Shown here: positions 46,566 through 54,613 of the stretch, one piece after another | Position numbering within the stretch: the stretch's first letter is position 1 | Layout: every line of letters begins with the position of its first letter | From: Alphaproteobacteria bacterium | GTDB lineage: Bacteria; Pseudomonadota; Alphaproteobacteria; Sphingomonadales; Kordiimonadaceae | DNA: 64,000 nucleotides | Assembly: GCA_021774735.1 (NCBI GenBank) | Contig: JAJFIS010000022.1 | Location: 124,001-188,000 of the forward strand | Direction of reading: 5' to 3' | Program-made: the position numbers and the translations under genes | The notes under the pieces: model-generated | The model's database searches: none | What the model saw: the letters and a program-made list of their open reading frames with translations, nothing else | What the model was told of the DNA's origin: nothing

Positions 46566-47744
46566 ATGAAAATTATAGCCCAAATTTGGACCGTCATGGT
46601 GATGAACATCCGTAGCCTTCCCCAGCGCCTATGGATGTCTCTGGCTGCAGTACTTGCTGTGGCTGTTGTGATTTTTGTTCTGCTCGCATTTTTAGCAATG
46701 GCGAATGGCTTTAACCAAACTCTGTCGGGCACAGGATCAGAAGATATCGCCATAGTTACCCGTGATGGATCGCAGTCTGAGCTTAACAGCGTTATTAGCC
46801 GTGACGGCGTAAATATTATTTCCACAGCTGAGGGCATTGCTAAAGACAAAAATGGCAATCCCATCTACTCAGCTGAACTTTATGTGGTGGTTGATGGCAT
46901 CAAACGCACGACAGGCACCGAAGTTAACATACCCTTGCGGGGTATATCGTCAAGTGGAGTATCGCTTCGTGACCAGGTTACCATTATAGAGGGCCGCATG
47001 TTCGAGAGCGGCAAAAACGAATTGATGATAGGCTCTAGTGCTCTGCGTGAATTTAGCGGCTTTGAACTGGGCCGAGAAGTAACCTTCGGCAAAACGAAAT
47101 GGAAAGTCGTCGGCGTTTTTTCCACCGGTGGATCGGTCTTTGAGAGCGAAGTATGGGCAGATGCACGGACAGTTCAAACCCAGTTTAGGCGCGGCAGCAG
47201 CTTCCAAACCATGCGCATGCGCCTTGCTAACACTGGCGATATTACAGCACTTGAAAAGCTAATTGAAGCCGACCCACGGCTAAATTTTAATGTAGAGACC
47301 GAAGCAAAATATTATGCTGAGCAAGGTAATGCGCTCAGTGGCATAGTGATATTCGGTTGGGCCGTTAGTATCGTTATGGGGGCGGGCGCACTGGCTGGCG
47401 CGCTCAACACTATGTTCACCTCGGTGAGTGCAAGGACCACGGAAATAGCCACCCTCAGGGCCATTGGGTTTAGCAACACATCCGCCTTTATGGGTACATT
47501 GTTCGAATCTGTTGTTTTATCACTGATCGGCGGGATCGCAGGCACCACGTTGGCATTCGCAGCCCTTGATGGGCTAAGCGCCTCAACGCTAAGTGCAGGC
47601 TTTACCCAAGTTGTTTTCACTTTTGAGCTAAGCCCAGATTTATTTGCAACGGGCATTAAATTAGCATTAGCCATTGGCTTCATCGGTGGCTTCTTCCCCG
47701 CATGGCGGGCAGCCCGCATGCCCGTGGTAAAAGCCTTTGGATAG
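46566..47744 (+). CDS. ABC transporter permease, FtsX/MacB type (second of two)
   Basis: This 392-residue permease has the same layout as its neighbour: first helix MSLAAVLAVAVVIFVLLAFL, a MacB-like periplasmic domain (FGLE-like segment EFSGFELGREVTFGKTKWKV), and three C-terminal helices with TTEIATLRAIGFSNTSAF. GAAAGGAA lies just before the ATG. The two permeases have diverged enough to suggest distinct roles in a heterodimer rather than a recent duplication. Last gene of the exporter; a tRNA follows on the opposite strand. Confidence 0.9.
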   Translation: MKIIAQIWTVMVMNIRSLPQRLWMSLAAVLAVAVVIFVLLAFLAMANGFNQTLSGTGSEDIAIVTRDGSQSELNSVISRDGVNIISTAEGIAKDKNGNPIYSAELYVVVDGIKRTTGTEVNIPLRGISSSGVSLRDQVTIIEGRMFESGKNELMIGSSALREFSGFELGREVTFGKTKWKVVGVFSTGGSVFESEVWADARTVQTQFRRGSSFQTMRMRLANTGDITALEKLIEADPRLNFNVETEAKYYAEQGNALSGIVIFGWAVSIVMGAGALAGALNTMFTSVSARTTEIATLRAIGFSNTSAFMGTLFESVVLSLIGGIAGTTLAFAALDGLSASTLSAGFTQVVFTFELSPDLFATGIKLALAIGFIGGFFPAWRAARMPVVKAFG

Positions 47745-47758
47745 ACTAAAAAAGGATA

Positions 47759-47834
47759 TGGTGCCGCTGATAGGACTCGAACCTACTACCCCGTCATTAC
47801 GAATGACGTGCTCTACCTGATGAGCTACAGCGGC
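47759..47834 (-). tRNA. tRNA-Thr (anticodon CGU)
   Basis: The minus strand folds as a 76-base cloverleaf with the encoded CCA. The 7-bp acceptor stem pairs GCCGCTG with CAGCGGC, the D arm has AGCTCATCAGGTAGAGC, the anticodon stem-loop is GTCAT-TCGTAAT-GAC with anticodon CGT (47799-47801), and the T arm contains GGTTCGAGTCC. It reads ACG threonine codons. It is convergent with the exporter permease gene. Confidence 0.95.
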
Positions 47835-48000
47835 TTACAACATCACACAGACATTATGTTACAGTGCGCGCGCAAGATACGGCGCAAGCCTTGCCTTATC
47901 AAGTTTAATTTTCTACCGCGTTAAATTACGGCTTTAGCCTATATTTTCACACTTCAAACATGCCTTGCATAGCAAAGCATTATCGCTTACAGCTATCCGT

Positions 48001-48200
48001 GATGGTTCTCATGGCCCTCTAGTGGGCTGTGAGTGAAAATGGGAATGCGGTACGAAATAGAGCTTAGATCAGCCCAATTTTTACCCCGCAACTGTGCCCG
48101 CAACTGTATGTGAAGAGCAAATCCAACATGCCACTGGGAAACCGGGAAGGCCGGATGCGCGTTAAAATTCACGAGTCAGGAGACCTGCCATCATGTCGCC
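48001..48200 (+). ncRNA. Cobalamin riboswitch aptamer
   Basis: The leader of the TonB receptor gene carries the B12-aptamer landmarks in order: GTGAGTGAAAATGGGAA near 48030-48044, CGCAACTG-type core elements near 48093-48116, the B12 box GCCACTGGGAAACCGGGAAGG (48130-48150), and AGTCAGGAGACCTGCC (48174-48189). This class binds adenosyl- or methylcobalamin and turns off B12 uptake genes when the vitamin is plentiful. The exact 5' boundary is approximate. The genes downstream are a TonB receptor and BtuFCD, exactly the expected targets. Confidence 0.93.
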
Positions 48201-48229
48201 CATCTGCTGGGTCGGTGCAATCAGGCAGA

Positions 48230-48345
48230 ACGGAAATTCCGTGTTGGCGATATATTCGCCCATGCTCGGGGTTTATCGTCTTTTGATTATTCCGTGCATG
48301 TTTTTTTAAAAACACAGTCCCCAATTGGGACCCACGGAATTAAAC
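48230..48345 (+). promoter_or_regulatory. Likely riboswitch expression platform acting on translation start
   Basis: The octamer ATTCCGTG occurs twice, at 48236-48243 and 48289-48296, and each copy is fully complementary to CACGGAAT at 48333-48340, which lies 6-13 bases before the receptor's ATG and includes its weak ribosome site (CGGAA). The first copy can also fold on itself (ACGGA-AAT-TCCGT). A further hairpin GTCCC-CAATT-GGGAC (48317-48331) lies inside the long-range loop. Alternative pairing would let the aptamer hide or expose the start. This is inferred from complementarity only. Confidence 0.5.
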
Positions 48346-50199
48346 ATGAAACCAACCAATATTTTACTTATATCTTCTCTACTGTCAGGGCTTTCCCCAT
48401 TTACAATTGCCCATGCTGCAGATGGTAATGATACCAATGGCGCGGAAGAAATAATTGTTACCGCAAACCGGCGCGCCCAACCCCTTAGCCAGGTAGGCAG
48501 CAGTGTTACGGTACTCACGGAACAAGACCTGCAGGCAAGCCAGCAAATATTTCTGCTGAATGCCTTAGAGAGCGTCCCTGGCCTATCATCCAATCAAACT
48601 GGGGCTTTTGGCGGTACGGCATCCATATCTATTCGTGGTGCTGGCGGCAATAATACGCTGATGCTATTTGATGGTGTCCAACTCAATGATAGCTCATCAC
48701 CCAGCAATGCCTTTAACTTTGGCACACTGGATACTGCCAACATAGCCCGCATTGAAGTGCTGCGCGGGCCACAATCGGTGCTTTATGGCTCAGATGCCAT
48801 CGGCGGGGTCATAAATGTTATCACCAAAACATACGAAGACGGTTTTGGCGGCCAAGTTTTCGGTGAATATGGCTCGTTCGACAGTTTCCGTGGTGGGGCA
48901 CAGTTGCACGGCGGCAGCGAAGCTTTCGGCTTTAACTTATCCGCAAGCGGCAGCCACAGTGATGGCATCTCAGCAGCGGATGAAAATGACGGCAATAGCG
49001 AGCGTGACGGCTATAAGGACATCACCATAACGAGCAAAATTACTAGTAAGCTCACTGAAAATTTGCGGCTTGAGTTCATTGGTCGCTACGCCGACACTAA
49101 CGGTGAATTTGACAGCTTCGGCCCTGTCGACGGCGACGAAACCGCCCTAACCGAAGAATTAACCCTTGCAGGCCGTGTTTACTATGATGCCATGGACGGC
49201 AAGCTGCAAAATACGCTGTCCGTCGAATATAATAAAATTGACCGCGAAAGTATATCGGGCACTTTCGGGACTTTTGGTGCGGTAGGTGAACTGTTCAACG
49301 TTGATTATATCGGATCCGTAACATTAGGCTCAGGCTGGTCCCTAACCGCCGGAGCACAGCATGAAGCAAGCAAGTCCATCAACGATTCCGCTGATAGCTT
49401 CACGATCAACAGCTTGCTGGCGGAACTTGGTTATGCTTCGGATAATGGGTTAGCCTTGACCGCTGGCATTCGCTACGATGACCATGAAACTTTTGGCAGC
49501 GCAACAACAGGCCGCATCACAGGGTCGTATAATATTAAACAAAGTGGCACACGGCTCTTTGCCAGTTGGGGGGAAGGCTTTAAGGCCCCAAGCATTTTCC
49601 AGCTTACTTTCATCTGTGGTTTTTGTGGCCTGACAGAACCAAGCATAGACTTGGCACCAGAGCGCGCCACCGGTTATGACTTTGGGATTGAACAAAAGAT
49701 GCTAGATGATCGCATTACCTTTGGCGCGACCTATTTTCACCTCACAACCCATGATGCCATTGATTTCACCTTCTTCGCTGGTTACCAAAATGTGTCGCAG
49801 CTTCGCGCCAAGGGCTTTGAGCTGATGATTGATGCCGAGCTTGGCGAGATGGTTAGCCTGAGGGCTAACTATACCCGCAATTTAACCCGGGACATTGACG
49901 CGGGTGTGCGAGTTGCGCGTGAGCCAAGAAACGCCTTTGCAGCCACCTTGAATATTTCACCGTCAGATCGCCTGAACACATCAATTTCCGCGACCTACAA
50001 TGGTTCTGAGCTAAACAGTTTTGGCGCAGGTATACTAGATGATTGGCTCCGCCTTGATGTACGCGCGACCTATGATCTTGGCTCTGGCCTGAGCTTATAT
50101 GGCCGGATTGAGAATATATTCGACACTGAGTATCAGTCAGTTTTGGGCTATGGCACCCCTGATCGGTCTATTTTCGCAGGTATCCGCAAAAGCTTTTAA
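48346..50199 (+). CDS. btuB: TonB-dependent vitamin B12 receptor (BtuB-like)
   Basis: A 617-residue outer-membrane receptor with signal peptide (NILLISSLLSGLSPFTIAHA), TonB box region EEIIVTANRR, a plug domain (VTVLTEQDLQASQQIF, IEVLRGPQSVLYGSDAIGGVINVIT) and a 22-strand beta barrel ending in the aromatic residue of AGIRKSF, recognised by the BAM machinery. It would bring cobalamin into the periplasm using TonB energy. The cobalamin riboswitch upstream and btuFCD downstream make B12 the likely substrate. The start at 48346 is favoured over a TTG at 48325 because the signal peptide then begins correctly. Confidence 0.93.
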   Translation: MKPTNILLISSLLSGLSPFTIAHAADGNDTNGAEEIIVTANRRAQPLSQVGSSVTVLTEQDLQASQQIFLLNALESVPGLSSNQTGAFGGTASISIRGAGGNNTLMLFDGVQLNDSSSPSNAFNFGTLDTANIARIEVLRGPQSVLYGSDAIGGVINVITKTYEDGFGGQVFGEYGSFDSFRGGAQLHGGSEAFGFNLSASGSHSDGISAADENDGNSERDGYKDITITSKITSKLTENLRLEFIGRYADTNGEFDSFGPVDGDETALTEELTLAGRVYYDAMDGKLQNTLSVEYNKIDRESISGTFGTFGAVGELFNVDYIGSVTLGSGWSLTAGAQHEASKSINDSADSFTINSLLAELGYASDNGLALTAGIRYDDHETFGSATTGRITGSYNIKQSGTRLFASWGEGFKAPSIFQLTFICGFCGLTEPSIDLAPERATGYDFGIEQKMLDDRITFGATYFHLTTHDAIDFTFFAGYQNVSQLRAKGFELMIDAELGEMVSLRANYTRNLTRDIDAGVRVAREPRNAFAATLNISPSDRLNTSISATYNGSELNSFGAGILDDWLRLDVRATYDLGSGLSLYGRIENIFDTEYQSVLGYGTPDRSIFAGIRKSF

Positions 50200-50216
50200 A
50201 GGCAGATGGATTAACA

Positions 50217-51107
50217 ATGATAGCAGGGCGTAGAAAATTAAATCCATTAACCGCGTTAGGGGTAGCATGGCTGCTATCCGTGAGCGGTCAAATGGGGGTT
50301 CTGCACGCTGCTAACAAGCTGCCCACTGTTGTGTCCCTTGATTACTGTGCCGACCAATATGTGTTGCAACTGGCCGCCCGCAAGCAAATAGCGGCACTTT
50401 CCATTTTTGCCGACCAAGGCCATTCTTTCTTTCAGGCCAAAGCGAAGGGACTACCCAAAACCCATAGCACTATTGAGGAAATTCTGGCGATACAGCCTGA
50501 CCTGATCATCCAAAGCTATATGGCAGCCCCGCGCATGACCGAACTGACGACCGCTTTAGGCAGCAAAACCATCAATACCAAATATGGCAGTTCAGCCGAT
50601 GTTGTCATGCGTAATATTACCACTATCGCCTCCGCACTTGGCCAGCGCGGCCTTGGTGCACAGTTAACCAAAATCTATGAAAGCCGGATTGCCGCGCTTA
50701 GGGCCTTGCCCAAAAGCCCACTCACCGTTGCTTATATCACTCCCAGTGGCTTCACAGCTGGCTCAGGCACTTTTGTTGACCGAATTATCCAGCTCGCGGG
50801 TTTTACTTCTTACGCAGATGCCCATGGCTATCGAGGTTGGATGCCATTGCCATTGGAAAATTTAATCACCAATCCACCAGATATTTTCCTCACCAGTTTT
50901 TATGATACAGACTTAAAAAATCGTTCGAACTGGAGCCTGAGCCGCCATGCGCGTTTGAATGCCATGATCAAAAATATTCCGACCATTGATCTGCCAGGCC
51001 GCTTTATGGCTTGTGATGGCCTATTTCTGGCTCATGCGGCAGAGCGCATAAGGGCTTCAGCCATAGAACAGAACATTATTCCACACGCGCGTAAGGTAAG
51101 CCCATGA
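50217..51107 (+). CDS. btuF: Periplasmic cobalamin-binding protein (BtuF-like)
   Basis: This 296-residue protein has a signal peptide (ALGVAWLLSVSGQMGVLHA) and a class III periplasmic-binding fold: VVSLDYCADQYVLQLA at the start, then TIEEILAIQPDLIIQSYMA, and a C-terminal lobe with TFVDRIIQLAGFTSYA. It hands cobalamin to BtuCD. The gene lies 17 bases after the receptor and overlaps btuC by 4 bases (ATGA), so all four genes form one riboswitch-controlled operon. The assignment rests on family and context; binding residues are not resolved. Confidence 0.9.
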   Translation: MIAGRRKLNPLTALGVAWLLSVSGQMGVLHAANKLPTVVSLDYCADQYVLQLAARKQIAALSIFADQGHSFFQAKAKGLPKTHSTIEEILAIQPDLIIQSYMAAPRMTELTTALGSKTINTKYGSSADVVMRNITTIASALGQRGLGAQLTKIYESRIAALRALPKSPLTVAYITPSGFTAGSGTFVDRIIQLAGFTSYADAHGYRGWMPLPLENLITNPPDIFLTSFYDTDLKNRSNWSLSRHARLNAMIKNIPTIDLPGRFMACDGLFLAHAAERIRASAIEQNIIPHARKVSP

Positions 51108-52096
51108 GCCGATATCATATCCAAATGGCCGCATTGTCGATCCTAACAATATTGGCAGCTCTTATGTCACTAAGCTATGGCAGAACGGATATCCCTATGG
51201 TTGACATCCTAGGCGCTATTTTCTCTTCTGGTGATGATACCATCAACATCATTGTCCGCGAACTGCGCCTACCCCGGGTCATCCTTGGTATTTTGGTTGG
51301 AGCATCGCTTGGTCTAAGTGGTGCTGCCCTGCAAGGCGTTCTGCGTAACCCTCTCGCGGACCCCGGTGTTATTGGTGTCACGGCAAGTGCATCGCTCGGT
51401 GCGGTGCTCGCCATACATCTAGGGCTAGCCTCACTCTGGCCCATGTTCGTTCCGGTTCTGGCCATGACGGGCGCGATGATAACCACGGCCTTTTTACTGT
51501 ATGTCTCCAACAGGGACACCAGCGTCTTAACATTGATCTTAATTGGCATTGGCATCAGCTCACTGGCAGTGGCCATCATATCTCTGATTATGAATATGAG
51601 TGCTACCCCCATGAGCATCCGTGACATGATCATGTGGATGCTAGGTTCCTTGGAAAACCGCACCACCACCGACGTGATATTGGCACTACCTTTCATTCTG
51701 CTTGGCTGGGTCGCTGTAATGGGAACAGGTCAAGGGCTGAACGCGCTAAGCGTCGGTGAAGAAAGTGCCGCCACCATGGGCATTAATATCAAGCAGCTAA
51801 AAATGCGCGTCGTGATTGGCTCGGCGCTTAGTGTGGGTGCGGCAGTTGCGGTGTGTGGCAGTATTGGCTTTGTAGGGCTTGTGGTGCCCCATATGGTGCG
51901 CGGCCTTATCAGCCAAGAGCCATCACGCATATTGTTACCAAGCGCTATCCTAGGGGCGCTGGTCATCACGCTCGCTGATATATTAACGCGTCTTCCAACA
52001 CCCGGAACGCCGCTCCGGCTGGGGGTGGTTACAGCGCTTATTGGTGCGCCCGCATTTATATACATCATCCTAAAGACACGGGATAGCATGCGATGA
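51104..52096 (+). CDS. btuC: Cobalamin ABC transporter permease (BtuC-like)
   Basis: BtuC, 330 residues, is a FecCD-family permease with about ten transmembrane helices. Conserved elements include LRLPRVILGILVGASLGLSG, GAALQGVLRNPLADPGVIGV and GFVGLVVPHMVRGL, the last contacting the ATPase. The gene overlaps btuF and btuD by 4 bases each. Family members also move ferric siderophores or heme; the riboswitch points to B12 here. Confidence 0.92.
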   Translation: MSRYHIQMAALSILTILAALMSLSYGRTDIPMVDILGAIFSSGDDTINIIVRELRLPRVILGILVGASLGLSGAALQGVLRNPLADPGVIGVTASASLGAVLAIHLGLASLWPMFVPVLAMTGAMITTAFLLYVSNRDTSVLTLILIGIGISSLAVAIISLIMNMSATPMSIRDMIMWMLGSLENRTTTDVILALPFILLGWVAVMGTGQGLNALSVGEESAATMGINIKQLKMRVVIGSALSVGAAVAVCGSIGFVGLVVPHMVRGLISQEPSRILLPSAILGALVITLADILTRLPTPGTPLRLGVVTALIGAPAFIYIILKTRDSMR

Positions 52097-52887
52097 CAAG
52101 CTTAATTGCAGAGGGCATTAGCCTAAACATAAAAACTGCCCGCATTTTGGATGATGTTTCGCTTCGTGTTAAGTCCGGCGAAATCATTGGTCTCATTGGC
52201 CCAAACGGTGCCGGCAAAAGCAGCCTGCTGAAATGCATTTTAGGACTTAACGCGCCCACGTCAGGTCAGGTAATGCTGGATGGTATAGACATCAATAATA
52301 TGGACCTGAAAGAGCGTGCAAGGCAAATGGCTTATGCCGCACAAGGGGCACCAGCCCACTGGCCGCTCACTGCGCTCAGCACGGTCAATCTTGGCCGAGT
52401 ACCGCACCTGAGCCCGTGGCAGGAGATGAGCGCAGAAGATAAACTTGCCGTAGCGGACGCCATGGAACTTGCTGATTGTACCCACCTTAGAGGCCGCAGC
52501 ATCACTACCCTGTCTGGCGGCGAACGGGCACGGGTTATGCTAGCCCGCGTTATGGCAACCGGTGCACCCTTCATTCTCGCTGATGAACCCGTGGCATCGC
52601 TTGATCCAGCACACCAGTTGCAAGTTATGGATATATTGCGCGGCCACGCGCATGGCGGCGGCGCTTGTCTTGTTGTATTGCATGATCTGAGCCTTGCTCA
52701 ACGTTACTGCGATCGTTTGGCGCTTATGGACGGCGGTAAAATGATTGCCCAAGGTGCGACCAGCAGTATATTGTCGGATGGTTATCTAGCCGATGTTTTT
52801 GGCATTAAAGTTTCCCGCTGGGAAAATAGTGGCCAAAGCTTCATAGCCCCCCATAAACTGAATGAACACACTAAGAACCAAACATAA
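52093..52887 (+). CDS. btuD: Cobalamin ABC transporter ATP-binding protein (BtuD-like)
   Basis: BtuD, 264 residues, has Walker A GPNGAGKSSLLKCI, signature LSGGERARVMLARV, Walker B FILADEPVASLD and H-loop VLHDLSLAQ. It drives BtuC-mediated import. It overlaps btuC by 4 bases and ends 12 bases before the convergent cobS-like gene, without an obvious terminator between them. Confidence 0.93.
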   Translation: MTSLIAEGISLNIKTARILDDVSLRVKSGEIIGLIGPNGAGKSSLLKCILGLNAPTSGQVMLDGIDINNMDLKERARQMAYAAQGAPAHWPLTALSTVNLGRVPHLSPWQEMSAEDKLAVADAMELADCTHLRGRSITTLSGGERARVMLARVMATGAPFILADEPVASLDPAHQLQVMDILRGHAHGGGACLVVLHDLSLAQRYCDRLALMDGGKMIAQGATSSILSDGYLADVFGIKVSRWENSGQSFIAPHKLNEHTKNQT

Positions 52888-52899
52888 TAACTCTGCGGA

Positions 52900-53712
52900 T
52901 TACCCTATCGACCAGATAACAGAAAGCAGGACCAACACTGCAAGTTCAGAGGATTGCTGAACCAACCCTATTGTATCAAATGTATGATGGTCAACTTGGC
53001 TAATACTGTACCAACCAACGGTAAAGGCGGTAGAGCAAGCTACGGCAAACATCAGCATAGCCTCAATAGGGTCCGATAACATTATGATCGTACCAAGTCC
53101 AAGAACGAGTGCCACGAACAACCTTCCTGGCGTTGTTTTAGTAAGAACATCAGGCTCTGGTTTTGACTTTTCATTGATCTCTTCCAATCTCTGACTGGGC
53201 GACAAGAAAAATAAAACTACAACAATCATCAAGCGAGATAAAATTGCTGCGGACGCTATGGCGGCGATACACATGCTGGTCGATACTTCGATCATGCTGC
53301 TTGCTTTAACACCAAACAACAAAATTAAGGCCACAGCCCCTACCCCGCCGATAGAGCCTTTTTGCATCATTTCCCTTTTATCTTCAGATGTTTTCCCGTT
53401 GTTAAAAGCATTGACAGCGTTTGCTAATCCCGTTTCATGAATAGCACTCGTGGTCATTGCCATGACCAACAAGCAAAGAAATATTCCAGATGTTAATGAA
53501 ACACCTATGATGGATGACAGTGCTAAAGTGAGGGAGCCGAAGGCCGCAACAACCAAACCAACTAGAGGGAAAACCCACTGAGAACGATTAATGTCTGGCT
53601 TTATCTCAGGTTCAACACCTAATCTAATCGGAATAGATGTCAGCCCATCGAAAGCTGTTGTAACATCTTCAACAATTATTTGCCATTTAGGCGTTTTTTT
53701 AACCTCTGTCAT
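52900..53712 (-). CDS. CobS-like protein (cobalamin synthase family) lacking conserved aspartates
   Basis: A 270-residue integral membrane protein of the adenosylcobinamide-GDP ribazoletransferase family, as shown by FPLVGLVVAAFGSL, the IHETGLANAVNAF block, SIGGVGAVALIL and the late FDTIG segment. Active family members read HxDGLADxxDG followed by a DSRxG motif. Here these are H92-E-T94-G-L-A-N98-A-V-N101 and KGSIG, so the aspartates matching E. coli D82, D86 and D89 are Thr, Asn and Asn. It may be inactive, altered in reaction, or act on something else. The ATG at 53712 has GGGGAG 9 bases upstream; an ATG at 53736 is the alternative. It faces the B12 uptake operon and follows a PnuC-type gene. 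Confidence 0.78.
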   Translation of the reverse strand: MTEVKKTPKWQIIVEDVTTAFDGLTSIPIRLGVEPEIKPDINRSQWVFPLVGLVVAAFGSLTLALSSIIGVSLTSGIFLCLLVMAMTTSAIHETGLANAVNAFNNGKTSEDKREMMQKGSIGGVGAVALILLFGVKASSMIEVSTSMCIAAIASAAILSRLMIVVVLFFLSPSQRLEEINEKSKPEPDVLTKTTPGRLFVALVLGLGTIIMLSDPIEAMLMFAVACSTAFTVGWYSISQVDHHTFDTIGLVQQSSELAVLVLLSVIWSIG

Positions 53713-53900
53713 AGATAATATCTCCCCATCCCCCAATCATCATCGCTTAACTTACTATCAGAGATATCTTTTTAATCATCTCTGGGTGCTATAAGGATAG
53801 TCACACTGAAGAAGATTCATAAATCATAAGGATTTAACACACCCTTAATATGGGGTCATTTTTATCGGATAGTTCAAATAAAGGGCCGGCACAACTATAG
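53713..53900 (-). other. Leader between the PnuC-type and CobS-like genes
   Basis: A 188-base non-coding stretch on the minus strand. It carries the inverted repeat CAGAGAT (53759-53765) / ATCTCTG (53778-53784) about 50 bases before the CobS-like start. I searched it for B12-box and AGTCAGGAGACC elements and found none, so it is not a second cobalamin riboswitch. It may hold a separate promoter. Confidence 0.4.
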
Positions 53901-54506
53901 CTATATTGCAGCTAGCCTTGCTTTTCGCCACTGAATTAGGCCCAATATAACCATACCCAAAAATACTATATAGAGCGCCACTGTGGGATATAACCCTTTT
54001 GAATAATAAAGTCCTATAGCTAGCACATCGACCAATATCCATAATATCCAATTTTCAATATAGCGCCGAGACATCAATAATTGTGCGGTCACACTAAGCA
54101 CCGCAACTGACGCATCCCAATAAGGTGTTGTGGCATCGCTATAATACCCCACTAACTTGCCAAGAATTACAGTCGCCATCCCGCAAACGAAAAGAACTAT
54201 CGAGAAATTTTTCACTGTCATTTGTTCGATGTGGATTTCACCGGAGCTTTCTTTGTCTTGTTGCCAATACCACCAGCCATAAATTTGCATGGCAAAGAAA
54301 TAAAATTGCAATATTGATTGGCTATAAAGTTGACTGTCAAAGAAGATTTTTGAATAGATTGCTACCATCACTATTCCGAACGGGAAATTCCAAATACTGC
54401 GCCGAACTATCAGCGTAATATTTATCAGACCCAATATTACCGCTATAATTTCTAGGCTCGTTCCCCCAAGCATAGCCATTATAAAGTTTGTTGGATCTGA
54501 AATCAT
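53901..54506 (-). CDS. pnuC: PnuC family riboside transporter
   Basis: PnuC-type transporter, about 201 residues and seven to eight transmembrane helices. Family landmarks are WNFPFGIVMVAIYSKIFF, the aromatic MQIYGWWYW, TPYWDASVAVLSVTAQLLMSRR and ENWILWILVDVLAIGLYYSKGLY. Members take up nicotinamide riboside, with relatives for thiamine, riboflavin or deoxynucleosides, by facilitated diffusion with trapping. No NadR-type kinase is nearby. The start at 54506 has GAGGA 6 bases upstream; an ATG at 54512 is too close to it. The CobS-like gene is downstream on the same strand, so a different riboside is possible. Confidence 0.85.
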   Translation of the reverse strand: MISDPTNFIMAMLGGTSLEIIAVILGLINITLIVRRSIWNFPFGIVMVAIYSKIFFDSQLYSQSILQFYFFAMQIYGWWYWQQDKESSGEIHIEQMTVKNFSIVLFVCGMATVILGKLVGYYSDATTPYWDASVAVLSVTAQLLMSRRYIENWILWILVDVLAIGLYYSKGLYPTVALYIVFLGMVILGLIQWRKARLAAI

Positions 54507-54613
54507 CGTCATTCCTCAAATTAAATTTACTTTTACTTTTACTTCTCTGCATCATATTAATTATGAGGATCAAAGTAATTATCGAAAACAGGTCTAAAGC
54601 ACATTGGGGTGTC

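Noticed and set aside
53713-53900. A second cobalamin riboswitch before the CobS-like gene
   Set aside because: The minus-strand leader has an inverted repeat but lacks the B12 box and the AGTCAGGAGACC element.
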